Below, in pieces: positions 10,742 through 23,472 of a DNA stretch of 64,000 bases. The number at the start of each line of letters is the position of its first letter. Positions within the stretch are counted from its first letter, which is position 1. Origin of the DNA: Ophiodon elongatus (lineage: Eukaryota > Chordata > Actinopteri > Perciformes > Hexagrammidae); assembly GCA_016806645.1 (NCBI GenBank), contig JACSYO010000471.1:2482501-2546500 (forward strand), in the 5' to 3' direction. Made by a program: the position numbers and the translations under genes. The notes beneath the pieces are model-generated. The model had not been told where the DNA came from and made no database searches. It saw only the letters and a program-made list of their open reading frames with translations.

Positions 10742-13700
10742 GTTCATGTTTCATAATTTTTCACAGACACAGTGTGCATGTTTGTTGGTTTATTAATTGT
10801 CAAATGTTTTCCTGGTATTTGTGGATTACGATGAGCAGCTTCTGACCTGGTGGTTTCCTTTCATCTGTGTTTATGTCAGTCTGCATTATCAGATTAGATA
10901 ATCCTTTGATTTCAGAAATGGAGCTTGCCTGATCAGCATTCTCAATCTCGTCACCTTTCCTCTCGCTACAGTGTTTTCTCCTTCTCCCCTCCGTATCAGA
11001 GTGACAGTTTGGTGGATTATAATGGAAACAGTCAACACCAGAGACTCTTACACAAACGGGAACAAAAGCGGGCAACTGATGTGAAGCTTTTCCACCAAAT
11101 AATGTCTTGGGCTTGAAGGTTTTGATTAGTATGTCTGTAAATATATTTCTTCTTTTACTTAAATAAAAATTGGTCCCAAAATTATTTTAGAATCGGCACA
11201 AATTTACTTTTAAAACTTGTTTTTTGCAGACACAGCATTGACATTTCATCACCTGAATGATCCTATTGATAATGATAGTGCGTGTGAAATTTGCAAAGAA
11301 ATGCAAATAAAAATGAAAAGATATTGCACCAGGAAGCAGTGAAAGCCTCAACAGTTACTTGGGTTCTCTGTGCTCCAGAGAAAGGTTTTATAAGATGGTT
11401 TAAAACTTTGTTATCTTGTCTTTTCAAACCTTGACAACATTATAAGGCTTCTTAAGGCGTCAGTGTATACAGCTTAAGTTGAGGGACAAAGACACTGGTG
11501 TTTTATGTCACTTGCACTTTCTGGTTTGCTGTCGTTCACAGTCATGGGTGGGGACTCATAATTCACTGCTGTAATCTTATTATTTTACAGGCATCAAAGC
11601 CCTGATCATTCAAGTGTTCCAGCTTTGTCTCTGCAGTGTCACGAGTGTGTGACCGCCGCCATTTACAACCACGTGGGGGAAAAGAGGATATTAGCATCAA
11701 GCAGACAACAACCAGATGCTGCACATGCTAAGTGTGAATCATATAGATATATTTTCATTAAAATGTTACTCAGTGTTACAGATCTTCACACACAAAACAA
11801 CCCCTATTGTCTTTTCACCTCCCTGACAACTTTCTTGTGCAGATCTAGAAATGACACGAGATGGAGTGAGGCCTGCCACATGGCGCCCTCTGTGTCCTCC
11901 CCTCCCTACTCCCCCCTCCTCACCCCAGCTCCTCACCACATCAGGATACACTTGTTCTGGTGAATTCCGGTTTCAAACGGAACGCTGCTTTGCTCTGGTT
12001 TTTGCTCAGGACCAGTATTAAAAACAGGCACAGGCTGTCTCTCGGTGGCCCTGTGGTCAGGCAGGGGGAGCCTCCAACGGCCTGTTGTACACACACACCT
12101 TTGAAACCTCACCCACTCTTGCTTCCTCCCCCTGAGCCTTCCTCCCATACTCATCCTCGAAAGCCCACATGCGCACTCTTATCACCATGAGAGCAGATTA
12201 AAGAATGAAAAGTTCCTTCCACAGGACGCAGAGGTCACCGCCTCCTTCTGCCTCTTTCACGCTGTCACATCGCTGATTCCTTTTCTACTTTAAAAACATC
12301 AGTTTTGAACCTGTATGGAAAATACTCTAGATATTCCATATTATAACTGTATTTTGAAGTTATGAAAACATTTTTTATTCATCCAAGTCTTCTTGTTCTA
12401 GTATGTTTTTTGGTCTTTGACCTCTAACCTCTATTACGGGGCCCTAGTGTTGAAAAGAAGAACTGCAAAGAGTTTTTGGGTTTGAGTTGAACCTCAAACC
12501 CCGAAAAAAATGTATTTTAACATTTTGTAAATCAAAGCTGTCTTGTTTTTTGCTCTTGTTCAAGAACACTCATCAGCCTGATGTATCAAAAACACAGAAA
12601 GAAATCCTGTTTTACTAAAACATATAGCTTTGATACATACAACATCATTTACCTTCTCATGCAGTAGTTTTCACATAAACTTTACCCGGTTATTGTTTTC
12701 AACTGTTTATTTATATATAGAGCTCACTATCTATTGTGCTGTAGTTTCTATGTGCAGAATGTTTCTGCCTCTTTGTCTTTGTGATGGAGTTGCAGTTTCT
12801 ATTGTGAAAGTGCCAGCAAGACAGAGGGAAAATCATATCCCAGATCTCCTCTTTGCTAAGCAACATTGCCACCTGGTGTTAATCAGAGACAGACTGGCTT
12901 TCCTATGTCTCACTCTAAAAGTAGTCAAGATGAAGGCAGATGGGTTTCGAACGGTTTATCTGTGAAAGCTAGACATATTCATGCTTTATATAAAATACCT
13001 GACCATTTTGTTGACCATCTTGTTTTGATCTATGTAGGTTCTCTCTGTGACTGAACTAAATATGAGGAAGGACTGGAACTTGTATTTTTACTAAAGTGAA
13101 ATTGCAAAGTGTATACTGAAGTCAGACTAAGCCTTCACACATGCTATTGTCACTATTTACACAGAGTGATGCTGATTACTAGATGATCAGCTTTACTGGA
13201 GATTTAAGTATGGATATTGCCTGGATAAATAAATGACGAGATCAAAAAAATAAAATAAAATGTTTTTTAATGGCCATTTGGGGATTTGGCTTTTGTTCAT
13301 TGTCTCCAAAGTTTCTGTGACCATCATGACTACACAGATCAGCCTGTGCATCAAATGCACCAGATATGCAGCAGATAGCCAGACGAGACAGCTTGTGAAT
13401 GTCGGCCTCTAGAAGTGTAGAGAGTGCTCTCAGCACAATATGAGGGCCAACAAACGGGGTTCAAAGATAAGTTAGATGTATGTTTTTAATCTGATGTCTT
13501 CTTGTGGCACACTGTAATGAATGACACAGGTCACAGGGGAACTTCCCTCAGAGGAGTGCAATGTTTCTCAGAGGGATGTGCTGGCTAACCGCTGCCCAGG
13601 CTGGGCTTCCGGCCCTGGGGCAGCAGAGCCTGCCGGTACCCCTCACACCCTGCAGCACCACCACTATCACCCGACTGCAGACACTGTGCCAGGATACTGT

Positions 13701-14216
13701 GGTGACACAACCCTGGGCCTCTGTTCCTCCCTTGTCAACAAGACTGATGGATGCAGAGAGGAGGAGAGGAGAAAAGAAGACGCATTGATCTATAAAGTGA
13801 CTGCAGCTCAGAGTAAGAATGCAATTTATGTATTTATTGTCTATTTCGTGGCAGGATGAATTGAGAATGAGGGATGTAATGCAAGAAAAAAGGAAGGTGA
13901 CGATGAGTAGAAAATGACAAGGAGTTGGAACACGGGATTTATTTTTACATCAGTCATACAATGTCTTTTTTTAGGCTATTGAGCCTATTGAGCTACATTA
14001 GAGAGATCGATCATGATGAGTATTTTTCAAAGACAGAAACTTTATTCAAACCAACAGGATAAGGTGTTCATTCTAATTTGACCCACTGCAGATGATACCA
14101 GTAATCTTTAACTAAAAGAAAGATTTCCTCTGACTCTCCATTACGATCAAGAGCCACCAGGGGGCACAACATGGAGCCTTTCACCCTGCAACATTGTTTT
14201 CTCTGGTATTACAGGG

Positions 14217-14288
14217 CACACACACAAGCACAGGCACAGGCACACGCACACGCACACGCACACGCACACGCACACGCACACGCACACA
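14217..14288. repeat. (CACACG)n microsatellite
   Basis: A hexanucleotide-like array, CACAGG then CACACG, of about ten units. Confidence 0.9.
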
Positions 14289-14573
14289 CTCTCACATCAA
14301 ATGAGAAAGCTGATATGTATAATGGCTTTATATGGATGGTTGGTCTTGATTACTTATGATTAACTGTCTGCTGTCTGTGTGTTTGCATGTGCGTGCAAGT
14401 ATATGTGTAAGACAAAGAAAAGGGGAAAAGGAGCTTGTGGCTGCATAACAATAATTAAAGCGGCCTGATCAAACCGTCCTTAATGGAAGCCATTTTATTT
14501 CTAATGTGCACTTGTTTTAATGAAGTCAAGCACATCATGCACCTCCTTATCTGCTGAGAGAACAACTGAGTCT

Positions 14574-14576
<3 letters not shown>

Positions 14577-14613
<37 letters not shown>

Positions 14614-14643
14614 CGTGTGCGTGTGTGCGTGTGCGTGTGTGTG
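14577..14643. repeat. (GT)n with GC interruptions
   Basis: A GT run with scattered GTGC and GTGCGT units toward its right end. Confidence 0.9.
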
Positions 14644-15997
14644 CACATGATTACGGGCATGTCCCAGTGTGTGTATAAGTAGTGTATGTGAAATACCGTG
14701 GCTAGTCTGGAGTCTACCCGCGGTGAGCCTGTGTGTTTAGATCAGAGCCTGCTGAGCCCCCTCTCTGGTTAATATTAGACACCCTGCTTGTCGGAGAGAC
14801 TGACAGCTCAGTGTGAACACTGCTAAAATAGGTGCAGCCATCCACACACTCACTGACCGTCCGTCTCAACACCACCTCCACACAAAGACACAAGCATCAC
14901 ACATGCACGGCCAAAGTCAGCGCTCACGCACCAATTCTAAACTCCCAGAAAAGCCTCTGTGAGGCACAGCCAGAGAGGGAGCAGCCCGCCTGACGCCAAC
15001 TCCATGAAGCAGGTGAGGCAGAGTGTGTGCTCTGTGTGTGTTTGAGTCGATAGTGGTGGCTGCAGGGCACTTTTGTGGTATGACGACAGAGAAAAGCTCC
15101 TAACGGCCAGCATCAGTGTGTCAGGCTTAGGCCGGGGAGAGTATGAGAAAGGCAAGGTGAGAAAAATGGCCTCTACAAAACTGGGCTTCTCTCTTATTAG
15201 TGTCAGACCGTAAGCTTTTGGTTTGGCTCTCTGTCAATACAGTTGGAGGCAGAACACAGGGGCCTGTGAGTAGACAGAGACAGGTTTAAAAATCAGTCGC
15301 AGGAACAACATGGTGACGAAGTTTGAATTAAAAAAGCTGTGTAACACCTAACTGTTAGAGCCCCCTGCAGGGTCACAATGACCTCTTTGCCTCATAGAGT
15401 GAGACATTTTCTCTCATGGCATCATCTGACCTAAAACACATGTGAGCTGTTGCAGACAGTAGCCTATTTTAATGGATCATGGAGCTTAGGCAGGTAGGGG
15501 CCCATGCATTCTTGTAGGATCACTTTTATGAACAGTTTCTGTTCTAATAATGTTGTACATGAACGCGTGGCATCACTATAAAATAACCCTTTACGTGTAC
15601 ACAATGATTGCATGTAGACACAGCCTCAGCGTGCTTGTGATTAATTAAAGTACCACAGAATGTTATTTTTAATGTACAATAAAGATTCTCAAAATTTATT
15701 ACGACAACAACTTTTACAAGCGGTGTTTTCACTATCTATTTATATCTATTACTGCTATGGAGAAACGCTATAAATGTGGTTTTGCAAAAGAGAATCCCCT
15801 TAATAAACAAAAGAATATTGATATATGGAGTGTAGCTTCAAACAGTCCGCTAGTGAATGTTTAGACAATATCTTTTGGATATATTTTTTCATCTATTAGC
15901 TGCCACCTGCATGTAACTGATAAGTGACATGAAAGCTGCTCTGTCCACAGAGTGACTTAAAGAAAACTGACATGATTATCTGTGAGAATTGTTGCCA

Positions 15998-17593
15998 TTA
16001 GGATGTTCCGACAAATCTTCTGGGTCTCGTCTTCATCTCCACCCTTTTGAAGGAGTAGCGTTCTCCAGTTCGTCCATCTGTCAGGATGTACCATGTGCCC
16101 CAGTAGATCCCGTTGGTCACCCCGCTGTAGCGCCCACGGTAATACCGTCCATTCAGGTTAGCTGCCAGGCAGGCATCGAACCACCAGCCTGCACCGTAGT
16201 ACTGACCACAGTTTCCAGCTGCGTAGCGGTCGTGGTCTCGGTCAGTCGTGCTGAAGGGTCTGCTGTCGTGGTTGTAACGTTTGCTGTAGCTCAAAGCATT
16301 GCCTGCATCGCCAGAGTACTCCCGGGCTGTTAGACGGTACCTGGAAGAAAGAGAAACAACATATGGCACATTTATGAGGGTTGTGCGTAACATCCAAATC
16401 CTTTTTTTGTGTCCTGGGGAACCAAGTGGATACACATTAAACAGACAGACAGACACACAGCCAGCCATGAGCTGACCGTACTGGTATAATACCACAACCC
16501 AGATTTCTGTTGGCGAGATTCAATTGAAAAAATGTGATGACACATAACTCCAAAACTTAATGACATACTTGATGTTGTTTCCTTATCTTGCCAATAAAAC
16601 CCGATCAAACTACAACCAAAAAGTCCAAATGAAGCAAATTCCGAGAGTGTCTCTGTTATAAATAATAACCAAGACATTTCTTTCTAAACTTTGATTGTTG
16701 CCCAATTTTAAGGGGCTTAAAGATAGTTAATTACACCCATCTAACTGTTGAAGAAAGTGTGTGTTTGTGCCTCTGCAGTGTGACTCACCTCTGTGCCTCT
16801 GAGGCCACTTTGAAGTGGTTGTAGGTAGCATGGCGTTTCTGCTGGTGCCAGTCCTCCAGCTCGATGCGAAGTTGGTGTTGGCCAGCGGAGGTGAGGGCGT
16901 GCAGCGCTGTGTTCCCCAGCCAGTGCTCTCCCTGCGGACTGCCAAAGCCCTCCCGGTATTCCTGCCATGTCCTGTTGAAGTCCAGTGAGCCGTCCCGTCG
17001 ATTCTGGATCACCGTCCACCCACCACCCGTCGTCTCCATGTCACATTTAGCCTGAGCCAAAACAAAGTCTTTGATATTATAAAGCCTAGATTTTAGTGAA
17101 CCACAGATAGCATACACATCTCTAAAAGAAGAGGAATAGGTTGAGGGTCCGTCTTTGTGTTTTATGAGTGCGGTGAATCTGAAATACCTCCAATGCCGGC
17201 CTGTGCAGGTCAGGCTGGATGGTGTAGATTCCATTCTCTTTGATCCCGAGCCTGTAAATCTCTGCACAGTCCTGAGGATGTAACCTCTCCAAGGGGGCAA
17301 CTGAGAACCACACACAGTATACTTGTAATGAGCTAACTTAATAACTTAATAAGCAACGACTTTTTCATGTGGTCACTCCTGATGGCCTTACCTGTGGGAG
17401 GATATTGTGTGATGCTCTTCAGGAAAAGCAGCAGGTCTCTCTCTCCCTCTCTTCCCACGGCTGCACTCTCTGTCAGAGAGCGTTTGGGTTATCAGTAAGA
17501 CACAAGGGTTGGAAATAAAAGCTTTGCCTCTATGTTCTACACAGAGGGGTTCAAGTTTGTATGATGAATCTTCCTCACATTGAGAGCCATACA

Positions 17594-17628
<35 letters not shown>

Positions 17629-18928
17629 TGTCTTTGTGTGCTTGTAAATTCAGTTTTTCTCATCCTTCTCAGCGCAGTTAAATTCCTATGCACTCACCTA
17701 TGACCGACACTTAGCAGGCCTCATTGAGGTTGTGTTTACTATGAGTGGGGGAGTGACTTTGCTGGCATTTCTTTGTGTGTGTGTGTGTATTTGTCTGTGT
17801 GTTGCAGAGGTGGCGGATATAAATGTGTACTCCTCACCGAGTCGTTTGGCCATCGCCCCAAGGGCCTGGCTGTGACAGTGGAGGTCACACTCTGTCAGCA
17901 CAGCTGCCATTAGTGCCAGGATGGCTCCTAGAGAGTTGTTCTCCTGGCCCCCGTGACTCCAGGGGCCTCCTGTTTCTTGGAGAGAGCGCATGCAGCGCTG
18001 CAGCTGAACAAGACGCTCTTTGACACCTCCAGTCTGCAAAGACAGTGCTCACAGGTGACTCATGATAAGACGCCAAATCCTCTCTATTCACCAAGGAAGA
18101 TTCACGTCTGCTGTCGAGTGAAATAACGCTGGGATTTTAAATAACGAAAAAGAAGCTGTGCATGTGCATTATCATGCCTCCTACAGTTTGACAGGAAAAC
18201 TCATAGCTCAGTAGCATGTTTTGTGTCACACTCAATCTGTCTCTTACACTTACATCAGGCATTGCAGTCATGTCCCTCACACACACCTGTTGCTGCATGA
18301 GCTCAGCACAACCATATGATGAGGACATTTTTAAAGCGGATCTAATTTTATCCCTCCTTTGATTGCTGACTGTCATTGCTCCATGTCTGTTTGGTGGTGC
18401 CAAGTTTAGTGTGCCGACTGTCCCGTGAGAAAGGACCTGCTGACCTGTGCCCGATGGTTCGCTGTTCAGTCTCCCTGACACACGCGCAGCTCTGCTTCAG
18501 CTCGCCTATCAATGTTTCTGAATCATCTCACTATTACATGTCTGAGAATAAAAGTTGCATTATCTGGCTTTTCTTAGAATAACATTTTAAGATTTGCAAA
18601 CAATACGTCTCATTGGGACTGCCACTACACTGTAGGCGATGTCACTCACCTTAGGCTGAACCTGGGGAAACTCGTGCCTGTGCTCCACCAGCCGAGGAGC
18701 GTCTGAGATGGCTGGAAGTGAAACCCCCATCTTGCAGGCTGTTGTGCCAGTTTGACCCTCACAGGCCCCAATACCCACTCCTGCTCCCGTCCTGGGCTGG
18801 ATGGGTGCAGCCACCAGCATGTCTCTGCAGGGAGGGTGCGTGCAGTCTGGAGACGCATCCGAGGACAGCAGTGCTCCCACATACAGCGACAGCAGAGGAA
18901 GCAAACTGAGAGAACCGAGTGGAACCAT
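15998..18928 (-). CDS. secreted fibrinogen-C-domain protein (FGL2/angiopoietin-like)
   Basis: Six coding exons on the minus strand, all with GT/AG borders and matching phases: 18928-18650, 18033-17838, 17469-17392, 17300-17188, 17051-16789 and 16340-15998. Together they encode 423 aa, close to the size of FGL2. Residues 1 to about 28 form a signal peptide (MVPLGSLSLLPLLSLYVGAL). Residues of about 30-184 are a Cys-containing, weakly helical region unlike any family I can name. The fibrinogen C domain runs from about Cys196 to 418, with METTGGGWTVIQNRRDGS, the calcium-loop-like DRDHDRY and GWWFDACLAANLNG. The distal part is closest to fibroleukin (FGL2) as I remember it, but the domain is split over three exons as in angiopoietin-like genes, so I give no symbol. 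Such proteins act outside the cell in vascular, immune or matrix signalling. The reading frame is intact. Confidence 0.87.
17598..17624. repeat. (GT)n microsatellite in intron
   Basis: A short GT run of about 13 units inside the second intron of the fibrinogen-like gene. Confidence 0.85.
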
Positions 18929-19328
18929 GGGCAAAAGCAGTAATCAGGCTCACCCTGACCTTTGTCTTAAACTCTTGAGCAGTGGTCCAGAAGGAAAACC
19001 TTCTTTCTTGTCCTTTTGTTTTTGATGATTCTTAGAAAACGTTCACTTCACTTTCCTTTATCTCAACAACTGCGTCTTCAGGTGGAAAGTGTTTGCTGAC
19101 CTGTCCTTTTTGTTTAGATCGTTCTATTGTCGTCCTCATCTGTCTTGTTTTCTAATATTTGTGCTTCATTCATCCTCTTCTTCTTTATTTTTTGCCCTCA
19201 GTTCATCTCACTCCCAGTCCTCCTCTTTCTTCTGCTCTCTGTCTGTTAGTGAGGTTGCTTTGGCTCAGATTCCTAGATAACTGCGGCACTCTTTGCTGTC
19301 TGACAGAGACTAATGCACCCACCCCCTG

Positions 19329-19330
<2 letters not shown>

Positions 19331-19373
<43 letters not shown>

Positions 19374-19382
19374 CACACACAA

Positions 19383-19413
<31 letters not shown>

Positions 19414-19443
19414 CACACACGCACACACACGCACACACACACA
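19331..19443. repeat. (CA)n interrupted microsatellite
   Basis: A CA array with GCAC and AAAC interruptions, followed by CACACC units near 19,520-19,546. Confidence 0.9.
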
Positions 19444-21085
19444 TGCTGTCCATCTCATTAACTCATCTCATGCTCTCTCTCTTAGACTCCCACACAGCCA
19501 CACACAGAGGTGCATGTTTACACACCCACACACCCACACACCCACATGCAGTGTAACATTAAGCAAATGTAAACCAGTCTTTCACAGATTAATGGACTTT
19601 TTTTTAATGCCGTGGATGAGCTCTTCACCTGCTTCACATGCTGTATGTTCATGCATGAAGAATAACTTTTTATTCCTCTGAAGAATCCCATGCCCACTCT
19701 GAACAGACTTTCACCTACTCTGAGCCTCACCCCTTAACGTGCATACGCAGCAATGTTTGTAGAGATAGAAATGCAGCAGATGCTTAAAGTATGTGGCTGC
19801 TTCCCTCCTGTGCACCAGTTTCTCACTCACGTCCTTTTGTGTCGCAGTGTTTGTGTTTACAAACGGAGGTCCAAAGAGACCATAAAGACTCTACTTTCAA
19901 TAGGAGCGAGAAGGCAGGAATTCCTCTATAAACACCAGTCATCAGGAATCTGCAGAGGCACACTCCCACTAACAAGGAGCGCAAACACATACATCAAGAC
20001 GCACTTACACGTGAACATGGAGCAGGACAAAATCAAGATGAGCTCTCTGTTAGGCTTGATGAGGAAAAATGACCTCAGAATGTGAGATGGTTGTTCTGAT
20101 GAGCCAATAGCAGCGCTGTGTTCTTTAGAAATAAATGTCAGAGTCTGTGAGTTTAAATAAAGATGTTCCTATATTCACACACTTTTCTCTTGGCACATGA
20201 TTCTTTCAAGAGTCTGTTAGATAAATGATTATTGCAACACTGAGAATATGATAAACAATAAGATCTCTATGGGCACAACAGGTCTACATTTCTCCAATAA
20301 CTAATTTAATAGAGGTATATTTGTATTTATTCATTGATCAACAGAAAAATAACTGTAAATGAGTAAACTTATATGACTATTGTCAATCCGTTGTCTCTGG
20401 CCAGATGTTAGAAATGTACCCTAAAAATAAAATATAACAACATATAAAGTGACTATATACAACATTATAAATATCACACACAAGATAGTAAAGCACACAT
20501 TCCCCAATAAATACAGCCACAGTAAGACCAATGGAAATACTATGGGTGAGTATTGTGAGTCATTCAGTTATGTTTAATTTAGCTGTTTCTGAAAAAAATG
20601 GAAACTTATTAAGGGCAAGTTATTTAGTTTACTTCTAATGTGTGTAGCGGAGAAAGAAATATTTTTGTAAATTTAAAACATCTAGTTATTGAATCCTGCA
20701 GCACTCGTGACTCAACCAGAAACTCATTTCAGATGTTGTGAATACATTTCTCCTTTTGAAAACATATTGTGTGTCTCACTAAGCAGAAGTCATATTTCTT
20801 AAAGAACTTAAAGTGTGTTTGTGTACTCAGAATATTTTGCACCAAGTGAAATTAGTGGCATCTTTTTTTTATATCTTGGTATCATAATTAGATGTTATTA
20901 TATCAATACCACACATGTGTTATCAATTTAAAGTTCTGAATCAATTTGAAAGGTATTTTTGTGACGTGTCATGGTATCCTTCAATGTTTTGTCAGATTTA
21001 TGTCAGAAAGTGTTTTCATTGGACAAGAAAACCAACATAACCTTTCTGTCATAACCGTCAGACAAGCATTTTTAAGATATCACAT

Positions 21086-21151
<66 letters not shown>
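21086..21151. repeat. (CA)n microsatellite
   Basis: A pure CA run of about 32 units. Confidence 0.95.
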
Positions 21152-21155
<4 letters not shown>

Positions 21156-22199
21156 TTCATGGACTAACAGTCTGCAGACCGGGTGTAAAGGCTGGCCTGC
21201 ATCCTAATCTTTACATGTTTCTGCGACACTGTGTTTTTGTGCTTCGAGGAGAGAGACAGTCTTTCATGCATCACAGAGCTCATCTCACCTATCTGTGGAC
21301 ATGTGGCCCCGGACACCCGTTCATTTGATTCATTCATTCAAAGTGGGTTGATTCTGTCCTCTAGTGGTGGATCATCAGAGCTCTCCCTTTCGGCTTTGAT
21401 TCACTGCAATGCATCACTCAGAACCATCTCGCCTCTCACTTGTTCTGTTGATCACATGAAGTTGAGAAAGCATCATTAGTGGGAGGATATTAAAGTAAGA
21501 GGGCCCCTGAGAGCGGTGAAGTAGTGTGCACACACATATTTGCTGATGAAAATTATGTAATATGCTCAAAAGCTCCAGAAGGGCAACTAAATGTACCTTG
21601 AGGTTGTTTTCTTAGCTCCTGTTTCCAGAGTTAAGAATAAAGTATCAACCTCTGCTTTTAAAGGTATTGTGTTCATGTGGAGTGCTACTCAGCCAACGTC
21701 TATGTGTACAATCGTGATGATGTTGTCATGGTTACCTCAGTTTGGGGTCATGGCATACACATTTTAACAGACCTGTGTTTTAATCTGGGTGTGTGAGGTT
21801 TGAAAAGAGTGAGCCTTTAGACAGCAGGTGCTTTGTGGTAATTGTGGTAGGTGTTTGGATACCTCAGCCTCTGCTGCTTTGATCTTGAACTATCTTTTAT
21901 ATTTAATCTGTCCTTTGTGAACCCTCCATCACAAATTGCTGCAATACTACAACTTTTACATCCACATGTGGAGGGACCAAACAAAACTGAACCTCTATAC
22001 TAATCATGATATACTGTGGGTCCACATCTCTTAACATGGATTCTTCTTTAATTGATGACATCGATGACATTGATGACAACCCCCTGAACACTGAACTGAG
22101 CCTGAACACTGAACTGGTTGCTTTATCCACCAAATACCAAAAACTGCAATTATTTCTGCAGAAATAATCCAGAAAGTTGAGTCTATGCAAAATATTGCA

Positions 22200-22980
22200 G
22201 ACACAAGTGGGCTGCGTCAGTCCGCTGCGTGTGACGGAGGACGCAGGCGTTGTTGTGGAGGAGGAAGTGAAAGGGGAAGAGAGACGCGGAGAGTAGCAGA
22301 TAGTTAGCTCGCCGGTGGACAAACCTTCAAGAAAAGTGCCAAATTTCCAGCCCAGCTGAAGATAATCTGCCTCGTCAATCTACCGAAAGGGTGTTGTTGG
22401 TGTCCACGCACAGGGCAGCAGCTTTTACTGAGGATCTGAATCGTGGTTTTGCCAAATTAACGCCAGCTACCGAGTCCGGTGACAGTGAGCTAGCCAGCGA
22501 GCTAACGCGCCGCCTCGCGCCCCGTCCCGAACAACAACAGCTCGCGGGACCGATCCCCGGACAGAAGGCGTCGTTGCGGTTTGAGACAAGTCGAAGGTGA
22601 GCTCTTGACACGACAGCTGTGTGACCGTAACGCGTGACGTTGTCTCCCTCGTCGAGCCCCCCGGTGTCCCGTTAACGGTGTGACGTTAGCGGCTAAATGG
22701 TGCAGCGTTGTTCGAGGAGCCGGTTGACAAAAACAAGGCCGGCCCGGGGCTCCTGTGGGTCGGCTGCACCGAGACAGGAGACCCGGGGAGACGAGGTCCA
22801 ACCAGCCGCCAGCCAACAACGCGTCACTGTTGACAGACGGCATGTTGTTTTATCTCGGTACCTCAGAGGAGAAGGGCTTGAGCCCCCCACTGTGTGCGGT
22901 GTGTTGACCGTGAGTCGAAGGGTCGACCTGACTCCTGTCAACAGGCTGTCTGTCCGGAGAGACGTGTCTCTGACTCCATG
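22200..22980 (+). promoter_or_regulatory. rab7a: rab7a CpG-rich promoter and non-coding first exon
   Basis: A clear jump in CpG density against AT-rich flanks marks a CpG-island promoter. A good donor (GTCGAAG|GTGAGC) ends a probable 5' UTR exon at 22,596. The start of that exon is not determinable; 22,230-22,300 is plausible. Mammalian RAB7A also has a non-coding first exon followed by a large first intron, which fits the 4.7 kb gap to the ATG exon. Confidence 0.6.
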
Positions 22981-23395
22981 TTGTTCTGCCTGTGACTGCT
23001 TTGGCTATGACTCACAGATCACGCAGGTACATGTCTTTAGGATTATTTGTTTAAAGGTACTTTGTTGTGACTACAACGCCCATTAGCCTCCTTTTTAAAA
23101 GCTATAAAACGTGTAACCTGAAATCTATTGCTTTCCTTATTCAAGTTCTAACTGTTTTACTTCCTTCCTTTTTATTGGCTTTTAAAATCATACTTATTAC
23201 TTAAAATATAGCTAGATAGAGTATGATGACTGGGACTTGCTATTGCTCTGTGATTTTTGTTTTTAATTAATTGTAGTACTTTGCAACTGGTAACCATAGT
23301 TGAGTTTTACTCTTAAGTACCTGATAGTTAGGATTCACTCTTAATTTGAGATTTACTCAATGTTTGATTTTGCTTTTGCTTTTTCTTTCTCTTTC

Positions 23396-23448
<53 letters not shown>

Positions 23449-23472
23449 ATATATATATATATATATATATAT
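23396..23472. repeat. (CTAT)n-(AT)n microsatellite
   Basis: About 13 CTAT units run into about 12 AT units. Confidence 0.95.

Larger units (their letters stand above)
18929..22200. other. intergenic region between fibrinogen-like gene and rab7a
   Basis: The flank between two head-to-head genes. It holds CA arrays at 19,331-19,443 and 21,086-21,151 and otherwise AT-rich sequence. No exon or RNA gene was recognised. Confidence 0.5.

Noticed and set aside
21903..22322. 139-codon minus-strand ORF overlapping the rab7a promoter
   Set aside because: No recognisable domain and no splice context; it overlaps the probable first exon of rab7a. Divergent transcription is possible but not shown.
22697..23086. 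129-codon plus-strand ORF in the rab7a CpG block
   Set aside because: High GC makes long chance ORFs likely. It lies after the exon 1 donor, the composition is not protein-like and no family is recognised.
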